Below, in pieces: positions 43,641-55,384 of a stretch of DNA of 64,000 nucleotides (position 1 is the first letter of the stretch; every line of letters begins with the position of its first letter). The notes below the pieces were generated by a model. It had not been told where the DNA came from, ran no database searches, and saw only the letters and a program-made list of their open reading frames with translations. Both the position numbers and the translations under genes were made by a program. The DNA comes from Gracilaria gracilis (Eukaryota; Rhodophyta; Florideophyceae; Gracilariales; Gracilariaceae). The DNA lies in NCBI GenBank assembly GCA_030374805.1, contig JARGSG010000011.1, positions 930,001 to 994,000 on the forward strand, given 5' to 3'.

Positions 43641-44578
43641 ACACTCCTTGGAGGCGATTTGAGGTACTTAGTTAATTTCCGCATCATGCGTTAGTAGATA
43701 TATATGAGCTACACCGCTATTAGCGTGTCTTCTCGCTGAGGTAATTTCCACACATGTACAAGTGGGTTGCACGGCTCGAGGCACCGCTTAGCGGGTGTGA
43801 ATAGCACACGTGTAGCACGGATATGCCAGAGGCAGTGCACCCAGCATTGTTGTATTTACTTAGATATTTTATAGATTATTTTGCCCGGCGCACCCACTGT
43901 CAGTGGTGCGCCGAGCTCGGTACTTAGAGGGTTGAGCACCGCTCCCCCAAGTAAACTGCCCCTTGCCAAGCAAGGGCTTCTGGCTCTAGCTATCACGCCT
44001 TCGCGGATTGTTCACCTCCAAGTGGAGTGACGACTGCGTTGTTCAAGTATAGTTACCCACCCTTGTGGCGCTCAGAGTATAACCACTATTTGTTTGTCTC
44101 GTTCCGACCTATTTTCATATACTCGCCCCTGTATTGGGTTTGCTTTATTCTCTCTCTCTTTTCCCTACTCTGGTGGTTTGCTTTCTCCCCTTTTTGGGTT
44201 TGCCTTTTTGCAGTGGCCCGTTTCCGACACCTTGTCGTTGCCGTGCTACTCTCTTTCGAGGACTCATCTCGTTACCGTGTGAACACGTGGATCTCTACCG
44301 ACTACTAATCAGCCTAACGCTCCGACGCTTGTCGTGGTGGTTTGACCTCGGATTTACACCCGGCTTAGCTGTGTCCTTCCCGGAGTGCTCCGTTCGCTGT
44401 GCTGGCCTGTTGAGGGGAAGATTCCGAACGTCTTCGTGAGCCTACGCTTTTCCCGCCAAAGACGTTGCTCCACATCTAGTATTACCACGTTATCCCCCAA
44501 TTCCTTAGCTTTGCGCCAACTGCTTGGGCCAGTACTTGCGCTGCCAATCAGACATTGCTCCTGAGCAACGGCAGCACT

Positions 44579-45592
44579 TTATCCAGCGCTCAAAGAACTC
44601 TCGTTGTGGGCAGATATTAGTGCTGGTTGCTGAACAGTTGCTGCAGGATCAGCAACGTCATTCGCGTTCGCAGAACTTAGTCCCTCTTCTAGCTCCAACA
44701 GCAACTTTTTTTGGATAAGTGTAATGTACTTCTTTCGCATTAAAATGTCCGTACCCTCCATAGTGAAGAGCATATGGTTATTCTTTTCCTTTTGCAACAT
44801 AACGTAATTTGCAAAGAGTTTGTTACGCTTAGCTGACTGCTGAACCAGTCCGTCAATATTGTCCGCATTCTGCTTCATTGCCTGCGCAATGTCCACCTGG
44901 GCCTTCGTCTTCTTCGTCCCCTGCGGACGGAAAAGCCTCGCATGGTTCTGGAATTTAACATGACTCGATAATGAGGTTCGACCACCAGCAGCAGTTCCAG
45001 CGGTGCCTTCGATTTCTGTGACGACCTCGGTGTCCTCTGCGTTGCATATAGAGGTTTCATCAACATGATCTTTGAGAACCTCTTCAGAAGGGGTAACACG
45101 TTTCTGGGAGCTGTAAACACGAGATATTCTTCTAGTAAGGAGCTCCATAAGTAAGTGCTCTGCAGCCATTTGTAGCAGTTTCCGAATTCAAACTGCGGCC
45201 CACATGCTTCCTTGTCTAGACCCAAAAATTATATACGTTTCTTCCTTCAACAGGTTGGTAAAAAAGGCAGTAGCCAAGTGCATAATATTCTGTCCATTAG
45301 GATTACCTGTCAACGAAAGAGCCTTGACTTGTTGAACATGTTTCTCAAAGCTGATACATTATTTTCTAATGCGCTTGTACCGCTCAAAAATTGAGCTACC
45401 GGAGCGCCTTTTGACTTTGGGTTGGTCAGATTCTTTTTGCTGCTTGGTCAGCGCTACAAATTCATTCTCTATCTTTTTCTGAAACTGAACGATTGTCTGT
45501 CCGTTTCCACAGATTGCATCTTTGGATGCGGTCACATACACTTGGCATGCCAGTAAATTTTCTAGGGCGTTCCATGCTTTTTCTGCTCCCAT
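44579..45592 (-). pseudogene. Myb/trihelix accessory gene, frameshifted
   Basis: The first piece (45592-45359) contains EKAWNALENLLACQVYVTAS then SKDAICGNGQTIVQFQKKIENE, and RSGSSIFERYKRI. These are the three helices of the SANT/trihelix proteins usually found beside Harbinger transposases. The next helices (NVSALRNMFNKSRLF, then LTGNPNGQNIMHLATAFF) are in two other frames between 45380 and 45240. The C-terminal part (45169-44579) carries KKTKAQVDIAQAMKQNADNI and a charged helical tail. At least two frameshifts break it. A further frame at 45637-45840, Pro/Ser/Tyr-rich, may be its N-terminus. It follows the pogo-type transposase gene on the same strand. Confidence 0.6.
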
Positions 45593-45978
45593 TATGAAGT
45601 AAAATAGTTTTCCAAATATGGAGAACTCAGGTACTGTTAAGGGGGTTGTGGAGGTTGCAAGCGAGCAAATATGTGGGCTGTCGTAACAGCAGTCGTCGGA
45701 GGCGGTCGACCAGTTGTGTGGGAGTGTGGCTCAGATAGGTACCACTCAAGGTACATGGAGTGCGCTCGAGAATTGTATGAATAGGAACTATGAATCATTG
45801 ATTGTCGAGGTACCCTTCTTGGAGGCTGGTTTTGGGACACTTAAGACAAATTTAAAAGTAATTCATTAACGTTCTTCGGTCTATAATTTTAAATCTAGCC
45901 AATGAGAATGCCCTTCACTTCTGCTTTCAAACGAGGTGCAGGACGCCGTCCGCTCTCAAGATATGCGCGTTCATGGGC

Positions 45979-46811
45979 TCACACTGTGCTCTCTTCGAGC
46001 GTTTTTGAAAGGCGCTCCGCGGCTGGATCTGGGACAAACTTGTCTCCCTCCACAATCTCCACTGCCATATCTACAACTTCGAGAACGAGTAAGGTAGTGA
46101 ACTGAAACACGCGAACTGGCGTGGCTCGCTTCCTCCTGCGTGCCTTCAGACCAACGCCTTTCCTTCCTCGAGCAGCTAAAGCCACAGCCTTCCCCAAACC
46201 TGTAGCGCGTTTCTTCCTGGCTACTAATTCACGCTTGCGCTCCTGCTCAGTTGCGCGTTTACGGTTCTTCTGCAAAGCTCTAATGTCACGTTTCTTGGTC
46301 TCAGCATCTCGATGAAGCTGCTCCATAAGGCGTTTGTTTTTCTTTTCAATGGACGCCTTTTCTGCATCTTCCCGTTCCTTCGCACGCTGTTCAACTTTTT
46401 CGGCCTTCCGATTTTCTTTCTCTTCGGCTTGACGCTGCATAGCCTCCGCTTCGGCTTTTCTGCGAGCCATCTCCTCCCCGTGTGTCACCCACTCAGCCGG
46501 TTGACCGGCATCGTACAATACGCGCTCCGGATTCTTTGGTATCTCCACTGCATGTTTTCCGCGTCCGGGTTGCGATATGTGTTTCATAAGAATTGAGTTG
46601 ACTGTTTCCGTTTCTTTCAATACAGCGGTGAACGTCTGGATCTTACGTGAGTACCCCTGCCTGGGTTCATTCATAATGGCCTCCAATCTAAAGTACGTTT
46701 CCTTATCCGATTGCCTCGCCCACGCACTTTCCATTACTGTGTTTGGTCCTACTGCTTCTAACTTCGCCTCCTCTTTCTTTATCAAAGAATTGGTTTCATC
46801 TTTGTATGTCC
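45979..46811 (-). pseudogene. C-terminal part of a pogo-type transposase gene
   Basis: This frame is the continuation of the transposase at 57793-59095. Removing the gypsy and one copy of its GGAAC duplication joins the two in the same frame without a stop. The 277 residues are dominated by a long Lys/Arg/Glu-rich helix with coiled-coil character (about 95-215), with no nuclease residues. Pogo/Tigger proteins often have charged C-terminal tails after the DDE domain. The frame ends with TGA at 45979-45981. This half is unbroken. Confidence 0.65.
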
Positions 46812-46816
46812 GGAAC

Positions 46817-47659
46817 TGTAGTGCAACGCCCTACAAGGGATATTTCACCGACTTAGTCGTTTTTCCGCTTGCGCGTGCTGATGGTTACTGCCGCTACACA
46901 CGGGTTGTGTGCCGCAATGCAGTCTGCATAGTGTGCACGGTGCACACGTGCACTCGCGCCGCAGCCCCAATTTGGGTGTGACTAATACACGTGTGGAGCT
47001 CTTGCAACGGATGGTTGGCACAGCATTGCTGGTAATTTAGATATTTATTTAATAGTTTTTGCCTAGTTGCAGGGAGATTACTACCCTATATAGTGGCTGG
47101 GCACTTGGCCATCGCCACTAAGTAAACTTCCCCAACCAGGGTTTTTGGCTCTAGACTGCTTCGCCTTCGGCGGTACTCAACTCCTCCTTGGAGGGATATC
47201 CCGTAGCCTACGGACTGTCTATCCTCCCTGCATCCCCTAAACGAACCCACTATTGGGAGTATTTACCAATCGCTGTCGCGTTCGCCCTTGTATAAGGTTT
47301 CCACCGGCTTCGCCGTATCCTTAACCACATCTTGTGGACTCCTCTTTTCCTCTTCTTTCCTTTCCCTTTTTCCCCTTGCTTTTGGGGTGGTTACTCGGCC
47401 ACTCGCAGCCTGTGCTGACACCGCGTCGCACTCGCCACACTGTGGACACTTCGCCTCCTTGGTGGATAACACACACACGCCGCTCACGCGGAATACCTTC
47501 TTGTCTCACCTTCCTACGCTCGTCGTGAAGGGTGATCTCGGCCTTACACCCCGACTTAGTCGTGTCATCCCTGGAAGGGTTCTGCTTGCTGTGCTCCCTC
47601 GTGTGAGGAAGATCCCGAACGTCTTCGTGGTACTTTCCCCATTGGGGCATTGCACTACA
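46817..47659 (+). repeat. Gypsy 5' LTR
   Basis: Ends are inverted short repeats TGTAGTGCAA and TTGCACTACA. The first 170 bases include pairs of similar hexamers (GTGCACGGTGCACACGTGCAC). It carries the promoter for the element by position; no TATA box was confirmed. Confidence 0.95.
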
Positions 47660-47769
47660 AACTGGTCTCCCGACCTAGAAGATTGTTGGTGTGTTGCTTT
47701 CCCTCTTTGAGGTGACTTACCTACTTTTCTGGAAGATTCCGTGTTTCTCCCGTTGAACGCTTCCTACCG

Positions 47770-49941
47770 ATGTCTCGGAAGCCATCTCGTGCGGAGCCGG
47801 CAGTTACCCGCAGCCGCTCCCACGATGGTGGGGATGTTCTTGCTGATCGGGTGATTTCCAATATCCCGATTCGGGCTGGTTCAACCCTCGCCGCGAAGGT
47901 TTCCTCTCGGACTTCGAGCCGACACTGGGAACCCCGGGACCTTCCGTTGCCTCCGTTGGCCAACTCCAGAGGTAAAGCTGGCCCGGCTCCGGCCGTTGCT
48001 GGTGCACCGCCTGTGCCCCAATCCACTTCCGCTGCCGCGGCAATACAGCCCCGTCAGGAGGTCGCCAACACCTCCCAGGGGACTTCCCTGGAGGACCAGG
48101 TACGCACCTTGCGTGCCGCCCCTAATGCCCTTGTAGGGGAATTTCGAGCCCTCCGTGAGGTGGTCGAGAGTACCTCTGCAGAGGATGTTGCTGAAGACCT
48201 CCGCGTATTGCGGTCTGATTTCAACAAAATGTTGGAGTGTTTGGGTTCGCCCACCGTCTTCGTTGAAGGGATTGAGGAGCGATTCAATCGCGTCCGCGAC
48301 CTTCTGGAGACGTTGGAGCAAACCATAATAATGGATAAAGACTCTCCGGAGGATCCGGTTGTTGCCGTGTCACAACGCGACCAGCGCGCTAGAACAGGCA
48401 AAGGCCGCCGTAGGCGAAATTTCAAACGCTACAACGATCATTCGGATACACCGACCTCGTCGGATTCCAACCCGAGTCACTCGGATGGGTCTACTTCTTC
48501 AGACTCCGAGTCGAAGGATGGTCGCCGCGGGCGTTCTTCCCGCTCAAAGCGGTCTCCTGCCTCCGAGGGGGCGATCCGCTCCCGTACGAAGGGTAGAAGA
48601 CACTCCGGACTCCGGAAATTGAAACCTACGAATAGGATGTATCGCAAGTTACTTTCGTACCGATACTATCGGTTGGAAGACTCCTCTCTGGAGCGTACAC
48701 CTCGTGGAACGGGAGGAGTGAAGGATTGCATCAAGCGAATGCAGCTCTCACTCCGAAACCAGACTTTTGCTGGAGACGACCCAATCCTGGTGTTAGATTT
48801 TCTTGCCCGCTTTGTCGCGGAAGCCGATATACTCGGGATGAACGAAGGAAAAGCCTACGTGGCGCTGCCGTACTTTTTACGGGGGGTGGCCGAAGACCAG
48901 TATCACTCTGTAAGAGGTTCCACCAGAGCCTCCGAAGGAGGGGTGACGTGCCGGCCCGAAGCCGTCCAATACCTCTTGAGGTCGTACGCGACAAATGACG
49001 CCATTCAGTCCGCTATCCTCGCTTTGAGGGATACACGTCAGCACCCCGACGAGGTTGAAACCGATTATTCGGTACGCCTTAACAAGGCTTTCCACCGCTG
49101 TGGTAATGTCTACCCCGCTGGGGAACGTTGTACGATGTTAATCGATGGGCTGAGCCCAGCCATCAAGTCACTCGTTGCCCGACGTCGGGAGGACAAGCCG
49201 AGCATTACCTATCTCGAGTTGGTCCAAGCGGCGCGCGCGAAGGGTGATGCAGTACGTGCTGGTGTTCCTCATTCGAGGTCGAAGTCCGCAAAAGCGTTGG
49301 TGATGGAGGACCGCTCCTCATCGCTTTTGCTGGTAGCGGCTGAACACCCTCAACAGGGATACGACAACGTGCAGTTGGCTCACGGCGAAATCATCTCCGT
49401 GCCGACTACGAAACTCCCGTCCACGACGGATACATCGTTCGATACAGCACTGGTCGACCCAGCGCTGTATGTGGACAACCGTCGTATAACGGCGCCTTCT
49501 ATCCCATATTCGAATGGAGGTACACGTTTTCAACGGCCTGGATGGAGAGACCCCCGACCTGCGGTTCGTTTTGCCGAAGTTCGGAAAGGTAACCTGCAAG
49601 CAGGAGTATTGCGTTTGATATGCCACCTGTGCTATACGCACGGTCACACATCCCCGCAATGTCTTCTCTCTCTGAGGGAAATGGGCAAGGTAGTGTCGAA
49701 CTACGAAGCCCTCACTCCAGAAAAGAAGCGCACAGTGCCCATCGCATCGTACTTGCGGGCAAAGCTGGACCTGTCACATGCCCTCCCACCTGCGCTGTCT
49801 GTTCCGATGCGGTCGGATGTCTCCGCTCAGCAGGCGTACGTCCCAAACACCACTCACGTGGAAACCCCTCAACGAGGATCCCAAACACTCATCGTTGAGG
49901 AGCCTGAGAAGCCGCCGCAGGCAGAAGCCCAGGAAAACTAA
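47770..49941 (+). CDS. Gypsy gag polyprotein
   Basis: This 723-residue frame is intact from ATG to TAA. Residues 1-100 are basic and Ser/Pro-rich. A Ser/Asp-rich then Arg/Lys-rich stretch lies at about 210-290. The capsid-like region at about 330-500 includes LDFLARFVAEADILGMNEGK, YFLRGVAEDQY and DETDYSVRLNKAF-type helices typical of retrotransposon gag. A zinc knuckle C-X2-C-X4-H-X4-C (CHLCYTHGHTSPQC) is at 618-631. It forms the particle that packages the RNA. Gag is unbroken while pol has several nonsense codons. It is followed 17 bases later by the pol frame, shifted relative to gag. Confidence 0.9.
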   Translation: MSRKPSRAEPAVTRSRSHDGGDVLADRVISNIPIRAGSTLAAKVSSRTSSRHWEPRDLPLPPLANSRGKAGPAPAVAGAPPVPQSTSAAAAIQPRQEVANTSQGTSLEDQVRTLRAAPNALVGEFRALREVVESTSAEDVAEDLRVLRSDFNKMLECLGSPTVFVEGIEERFNRVRDLLETLEQTIIMDKDSPEDPVVAVSQRDQRARTGKGRRRRNFKRYNDHSDTPTSSDSNPSHSDGSTSSDSESKDGRRGRSSRSKRSPASEGAIRSRTKGRRHSGLRKLKPTNRMYRKLLSYRYYRLEDSSLERTPRGTGGVKDCIKRMQLSLRNQTFAGDDPILVLDFLARFVAEADILGMNEGKAYVALPYFLRGVAEDQYHSVRGSTRASEGGVTCRPEAVQYLLRSYATNDAIQSAILALRDTRQHPDEVETDYSVRLNKAFHRCGNVYPAGERCTMLIDGLSPAIKSLVARRREDKPSITYLELVQAARAKGDAVRAGVPHSRSKSAKALVMEDRSSSLLLVAAEHPQQGYDNVQLAHGEIISVPTTKLPSTTDTSFDTALVDPALYVDNRRITAPSIPYSNGGTRFQRPGWRDPRPAVRFAEVRKGNLQAGVLRLICHLCYTHGHTSPQCLLSLREMGKVVSNYEALTPEKKRTVPIASYLRAKLDLSHALPPALSVPMRSDVSAQQAYVPNTTHVETPQRGSQTLIVEEPEKPPQAEAQEN

Positions 49942-49958
49942 ACAAGGGAGTCTCCCCT

Positions 49959-52900
49959 TTGGGAGAGGCGTCCTCAGAGTTGAGGCTCGTGACGCCCGAG
50001 GCGTCGTTGCCTCGCTCCCCGGTGAAGATCCTCACTAGGAAGGACACCGCAGACGCGGATTCGGAACACTTGGGTGTTCTGCATCGACCGTGGATACGGG
50101 TAAGAAGCAACCGAATCCCGGATAGAATCTTGGTCATGGCCAAGCGTAACTATAAAGTTTACGCCGACCTTGGCCTTAAGCCCCAGTTTCTGGTAAGAAC
50201 TTTAAGTGTCCTGGATACAGGTGCGGGCCCGGACTTTGTCGTGGAATCCCTTTTGCCTCCGCAGGTGCGGTCTCGAACCCGCGCTGATGCGGTTATGGAT
50301 GTCGCAGATGCGAACAACAACCCGTTGAAAACGGTAGGCACCGTCGACTTGGTCGTACGGTTGGGCACCATGATGGTGAAGCTTGACTTTATAGTCTGTC
50401 GGTCATTGGCCGCTCCAGTGATACTGGGATGTGATTACTGCGACAGATTTGTCGACGCAATCAGGCCCCGCCTCAGGCGTGTCGAACTGGACAACGGATC
50501 GTCTGTTCCAATTGTTCGACGTCCGCTAAAGCGGGCTTCGCGAAAGCAGGTTCCACTCCCTGCCGCGCAGGAATCACCTCCGACGCGCCGGGAATCTACG
50601 AAGCTGCGCGTCGCGTTGTCTGTCTCTATCCCGCCTGAGTCACAGGTAATGGTGCAGGTCAATTCCCGTCAACACGGTCTTCGGGTTGTGCAACCCATTT
50701 CCTCGTTGCACGAGCGTTGTCAATTAGCCGTCGCGAAAGGTGTCGTGCAGGTCACACCAGATATCGCGTTTCGGGTACTCGTTGCCAACCTTGGCAGCAA
50801 ACCCCAGTATCTGGCAAAGAACCAAGTAATTGGATCAGTTACCCCGCACCCGCTCGCGATGCTCCCGACGCGGATGACGGCTGCCGATGTTCTCGGTTTA
50901 GTTTCCTCTGAAGAGGTGGTGAGTACAGAGAACTCCGACGCCCCGTCTAAGGAGGGAGAGGACATTGCCGTTTTAACGGAGAATACTGCCGTGTCAACGG
51001 AAAAGTCACCGAATGGTTCGGAATCAAACCCTGTACCGACAGGAGAGCGTGCCCTCACAAGCTACAACCGGCTTGACCCGGTAAAGGCTCTCGAAGAGCT
51101 GGACCTCGGTCATGTACCGGATTCGCACCGCGATCGACTCTGTAACATGTTACGGGAATTTACCACTATGTGGGATGGCTCTCTAGGAGAGATAGATGCA
51201 ACGGAACACCGGATTGAGCTGATGCCGAACACGCGTCCCGTTGCGCAACCTCCTTATAGGGCAGGACCGAAGGCTCGGAAAGAGGAGCATTTTCAAGTTG
51301 ACAAGATGCTCCGTGCCAGGGTGATTGAACCCGCTCAATCACCCTGGGCATCCCCAGTCGTAGTGGCATTAAAGGCCGACGGTACGTGGTGATTTTGTGT
51401 CGACTACCGTCGGTTAAACGCCGTAACAGTACGGGATACTTCCCCGATTCCTCGGATGGATGAGTGCATTGATTCACTCGGAAACGCAACCGTGTTCACG
51501 GCGTTGGATGCCAATTGGGGATATTGGCAAGTCCCTGTAAGGGAAGAGGACCGCGACAAGACAGTCTTTGTCTATCATTCCGGGTCCTACCGCTTCAAGC
51601 GGATGCCATTTGGGTTGACCAACGCCCCCGCTACGTTCCAACGAGCGGTCGATATCCTGCTCAACAGGTTCAAATGGCGGTCGTGTTTGGTATATCTGGA
51701 TGACATCATCGTCTTCTCAGATAACCTCGACGAACCCCTCAACCATGTACGTGAAGTTCTAACCGTTTTACGGGACGCTGGGATAACCCTGAAGCTGAGT
51801 AAGTGTGAGTTTTTCACAGATACTATCAAGTATCTTGGTCACATTATCCGTCCTGGACGGCTGTCGATCGAGGAAGCTCGAGTCAAATCCCTAATGAAGG
51901 CAAAAGAACCCCGTACTCAGACGGAATTGCGATCCTTCCTAAGGCTGGTCAACGTCTATCGACGGTTCATCCCGAACCTTTCGGACATCGCGGCGCCCCT
52001 CAACGCACTCCTGCGCAAGGGACAACCGCCCAAACTGGAACCCTTAACTCCCGCGCAAGCGGAAGCTTTTAACTCTTTTAAGGAGGCTGTCACGTCAGCA
52101 CCGATCCTATCGCTACCCAAATTGGGATTGCCGTACTCCGTGGATATGGACTCGAGCGACTACCAAGTCGGTTGCGCTCTTTTCCAAACCACCCCGGAAG
52201 GGGAACGGAAACCCATTGGGTACTGGTCGCGCTCCTGAACGTCCACGAGCAGAACTACTCCGTTTCGGGGAAAGAGTTTCTCGCAGTTGTGTGAGCACTG
52301 ACCACTCTTCGCCCCTATCTCATGGGTGTTCACTTTACCGTATATACGGATCACTCCTCGCTGAGGTGGTTGATGAATATCTCTGATCCATCTGGCCGCC
52401 TGATGCGGTGGAGACTTCGCTTAGCAAAATATAACTTCACAGTCATATATAAGAAGGGGGTGCAGAACAAGCAGGCCGACGCACTGTCCCGATTACACAA
52501 AAGTGGGGAGGCCCTCGCAACCAAGGATGACGACATCCCCTGCTTCGTCGTGGACGGAAAAGCACCGAAAGATCCGGAATGGTCAGAAGATCTGGACATG
52601 AACGCTGACTTCGACGAACTACTGGCCTCTAATGAGGTCGCTACTGAGAAACCCTCACCGGGAAATTTTGTCCCCATAACTCCAGAGGAACTGGTACGAA
52701 AACAGTTCGGAGACCCCTTTTGCATAGGGATACGCGCCGGTCTTAACGGTGGTGAAGCACTCCCCTTCGGGGTAAACGACCAAGGTTACCTCGTGAGGAA
52801 CGTCGAAGCTACCCCCCAAATAGTGGTGCCGCATTCCCTACAATCGCGGGTGTTGCATTTGACGCATTACCCGAAGATCGGTGGTCATGCCGGTGGCCGG

Positions 52901-55384
52901 AAGCTCTATCTCACCCTGAGAAGGGACTTTTATAGGCCCGCAATGGCGGTGGATTGCTACGCGACCGTACGCTTCTGTACGGAGTGCGCAAAGAACCGAG
53001 TGAAACTTCGGAAGAACAGCAAATCGCTGAAGCTATTCCCTGCTAGGTCACCGCTGGAGTTTGTCGCAATTGACCTCCTCGGGCCACTCCTCACAACAAA
53101 ACGAGGGAACAAGTTTCTACTTGTGATCACCGACCGCTTCTCGAAGCTTGTTCGGACTGTCCCTCTTCGGAGGATAACCGCGTACACGGTGGCTAACGCA
53201 TTCGTTACCCATTGCGCATTCGCGTACGGTCGTCCAGTGGTGTTTTTGTCCGATAACGGAAAGCAGTTCGCGTCGCGCTTCTTCCAGGATGCCTGCCGCA
53301 TTCTGGACGTGAAGAACCAGTTCACAACTACCTATCATCCCCAATGTAATGCGCAAGTTGAACGGTTCAACCGGACGATGCTAGCCGCCCTCCGTTTCTA
53401 CGTTGCTGACCACCCCAAGAATTGGGACTTGTACACCGATGCGGTGACGTTCGCGTACAATACGCAAGTTCACCGGACTACCGGAGTATCACCATTTGAG
53501 TTGGTATTGTCTCGTACTCCCCCGCCTGCGGCGTTGGAATCGCAAGCTACGCTTGGAAGCTTCTCATCTGTGGGTGATTACCGACAAAGGTGGAAATAGT
53601 GGCTCACGAAGTTGGTACCCGCTACGCGGAAGTCAATGGCCAGAGCCCAAGCCACATACAAGCGGAATTTCGACGCTAGTTTACGAAGATCCAACAGCCC
53701 GCCAATTGCGGTAGGTAGCTACATCTTCGTACGGAAGGAGTACTACAACCCGGAACGGGAGAAACTTCACAAGCTATCGCCAGTGGCGGACGGACCCTTC
53801 AGGGTGATATCCGTAACTACCGACACAGTCGTGGTGCAAATGGGTGATACGCATGAGCGGCTATCCCGCGATCGCCTTGTGCCGGCCCCTCCGCCCTCGT
53901 CTGAGGTAGTTTTGGACAGTACAACTCCCGTTTCTACGGTTACAGCAGCACTGGAGACACCAGGAACATCTGTGGCCGAACGACCATTCGTTTTACCACA
54001 CCCCACCCGGGGCCTCTCAGACATTCCGATGTTATCGGAAAACCCGGCTTCGCCGGATAGCACAGGCCATTTTGGCCGAACTTCTACAAACCCCATGGCA
54101 CGCATTATTACCCGCCATGCGGGAGTTCCGCCACTCCTTCCCGTCGCTCCGTCTAAGGAGGGGGAGGAGGTTCGCCGCTCCAAAGGAGATTCTTCGCCGT
54201 CGCAACGGAATTCGCACCGTGGAACATGAGTTAGTGAAGCGGAGTCGTCGCCGCAAACGCAGCACGACAATCCACCTGCTTCGCAAAGCCCCAATCAGGG
54301 TGTATGCTCAGCACCTTCGGTTACGAAGTCTTCCGCAGGAACGGAAATGGCAGCGCCACCATCGCCGCAGGAGGCAGAGCGCAGCGCAGAGGATGAACCA
54401 GCAGCGCTGGGTATGGGCGACCAAGCCCCTCGAGGGAACGTTCAACAGCAGTTGTCAGCAGCGCCCTGCACCCTGGAGGACGCCACAACAACGACACCCA
54501 CCGTCCGCAACGGAATTGATAACCCTGAGACAGGGGAGTCAGTTGTAGGTTCATCGCGCACGCGTCCGCGCAACCCGAGCGTCTCGGCAGATCCTGACGT
54601 CGAAGCCAGTGAGAAACCGGTCGTTCCGGACAAAGCACCCGTCCAGGACGGCGAGCCAACGGCAAAAGAATCAAAATCTCCCCAAGTAATGGGCGCAGCG
54701 TAAGCTGTACACGCCCGAAACGGGAGAAGTGCTGTGTACGACCCACACGGGGCCAGCGCAGCATACGCCGGCTCACCGGAATTCGCCATTGGACACGGAG
54801 TGTCAAGTCCAAAGCGCACGGCGCAGCCGTTGGAGAAACCCCACTCTAGGGAGGCGGTTCAAACTTGGGTTAACCCTAGCCAACCATTGTTGGAGTCACG
54901 TGCCCCCTCACGGGGAGAAGCACCTTACGCGCCACTCTTCATGGAGCGTGGAACACCCCAGTCAAGACAAACGGCGTCATTGCCACCGCAGAGGCGGAAT
55001 GACCCACGCAAGCTAGCGGTGAGAGCCGACTACCACGAAGTTGGAGACTCGATCCCTTGCAAAATTAGCGCCGACACGGCTTCGACGCACCCCGACACCC
55101 TCTTGAGGGATATATTTCCCCATGAGGGTAATGTTCCACTAGAAGTGACGAAGACACGGCATGGCCGGGAAGTGTACGTACAGGAGTACGTCGTCGACCG
55201 AATTCTCGGACATTCCTACGATAGGAACGGTAATTTACAATACCGAGTCCGTTGGTACGGTTATGGCCCCGAAGGGGATACTGAGGAACCGATCGAACCT
55301 CTCCCGCGTTCACAGGTTGTACAGTACCACCGTCGCGCCGGTACGGCTCTACCAGGTACGCTGGATAACGCCCAGGTTGGGTAA
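49959..55384 (+). pseudogene. Gypsy pol with chromodomain, broken by stops and one frameshift
   Basis: Protease: VLDTGAGPDFVVES at about residue 82. Reverse transcriptase: starts near 51080, with FCVDYRRLN, FTALDANWGYWQV, MPFGLTNAPATFQ and YLDDIIVF. RNase H: TVYTDHSSLRWL...KQADALSRL. Integrase: zinc region HYPKIGGHAGGRKLYLTL...CTECAK, then core IDLLGPL, LSDNGKQFAS and NAQVERFNR. The C-terminus (about 55190-55340) is a chromodomain, VVDRILGHSYDRNGNLQYRV then WYGYGPEGDTEEP, with Trp of the usual DTWEP changed to Glu. Lesions: TGA 51390, a one-base shift near 52236, TGA near 52289, TAG 53597, TGA 54227 and TAA 54701. Each stop is one C-to-T or G-to-A change from a sense codon. Confidence 0.9.

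Larger units (their letters stand above)
35880..44474 (+). mobile_element. Decayed gypsy-type LTR retrotransposon
   Basis: Both putative LTRs end in GTTGCTCCACA (36699 and 44474). The first is followed by TTTGGTCTCCCGAC, which contains the same primer-binding-like TGGTCTCCCGAC found after the LTR of the younger gypsy at 47663. Gag-like remnants lie at 36915-37600 and an aspartic-protease remnant at 38222-38464. Beyond that no reverse transcriptase or integrase motif is readable in any frame. The left boundary and LTR starts are not resolved (approximate), and the LTR bodies are much diverged, so the two could even belong to separate insertions. Parts of the 3' LTR (43860-43990) resemble the LTR at 47040-47160. 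Confidence 0.55.
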
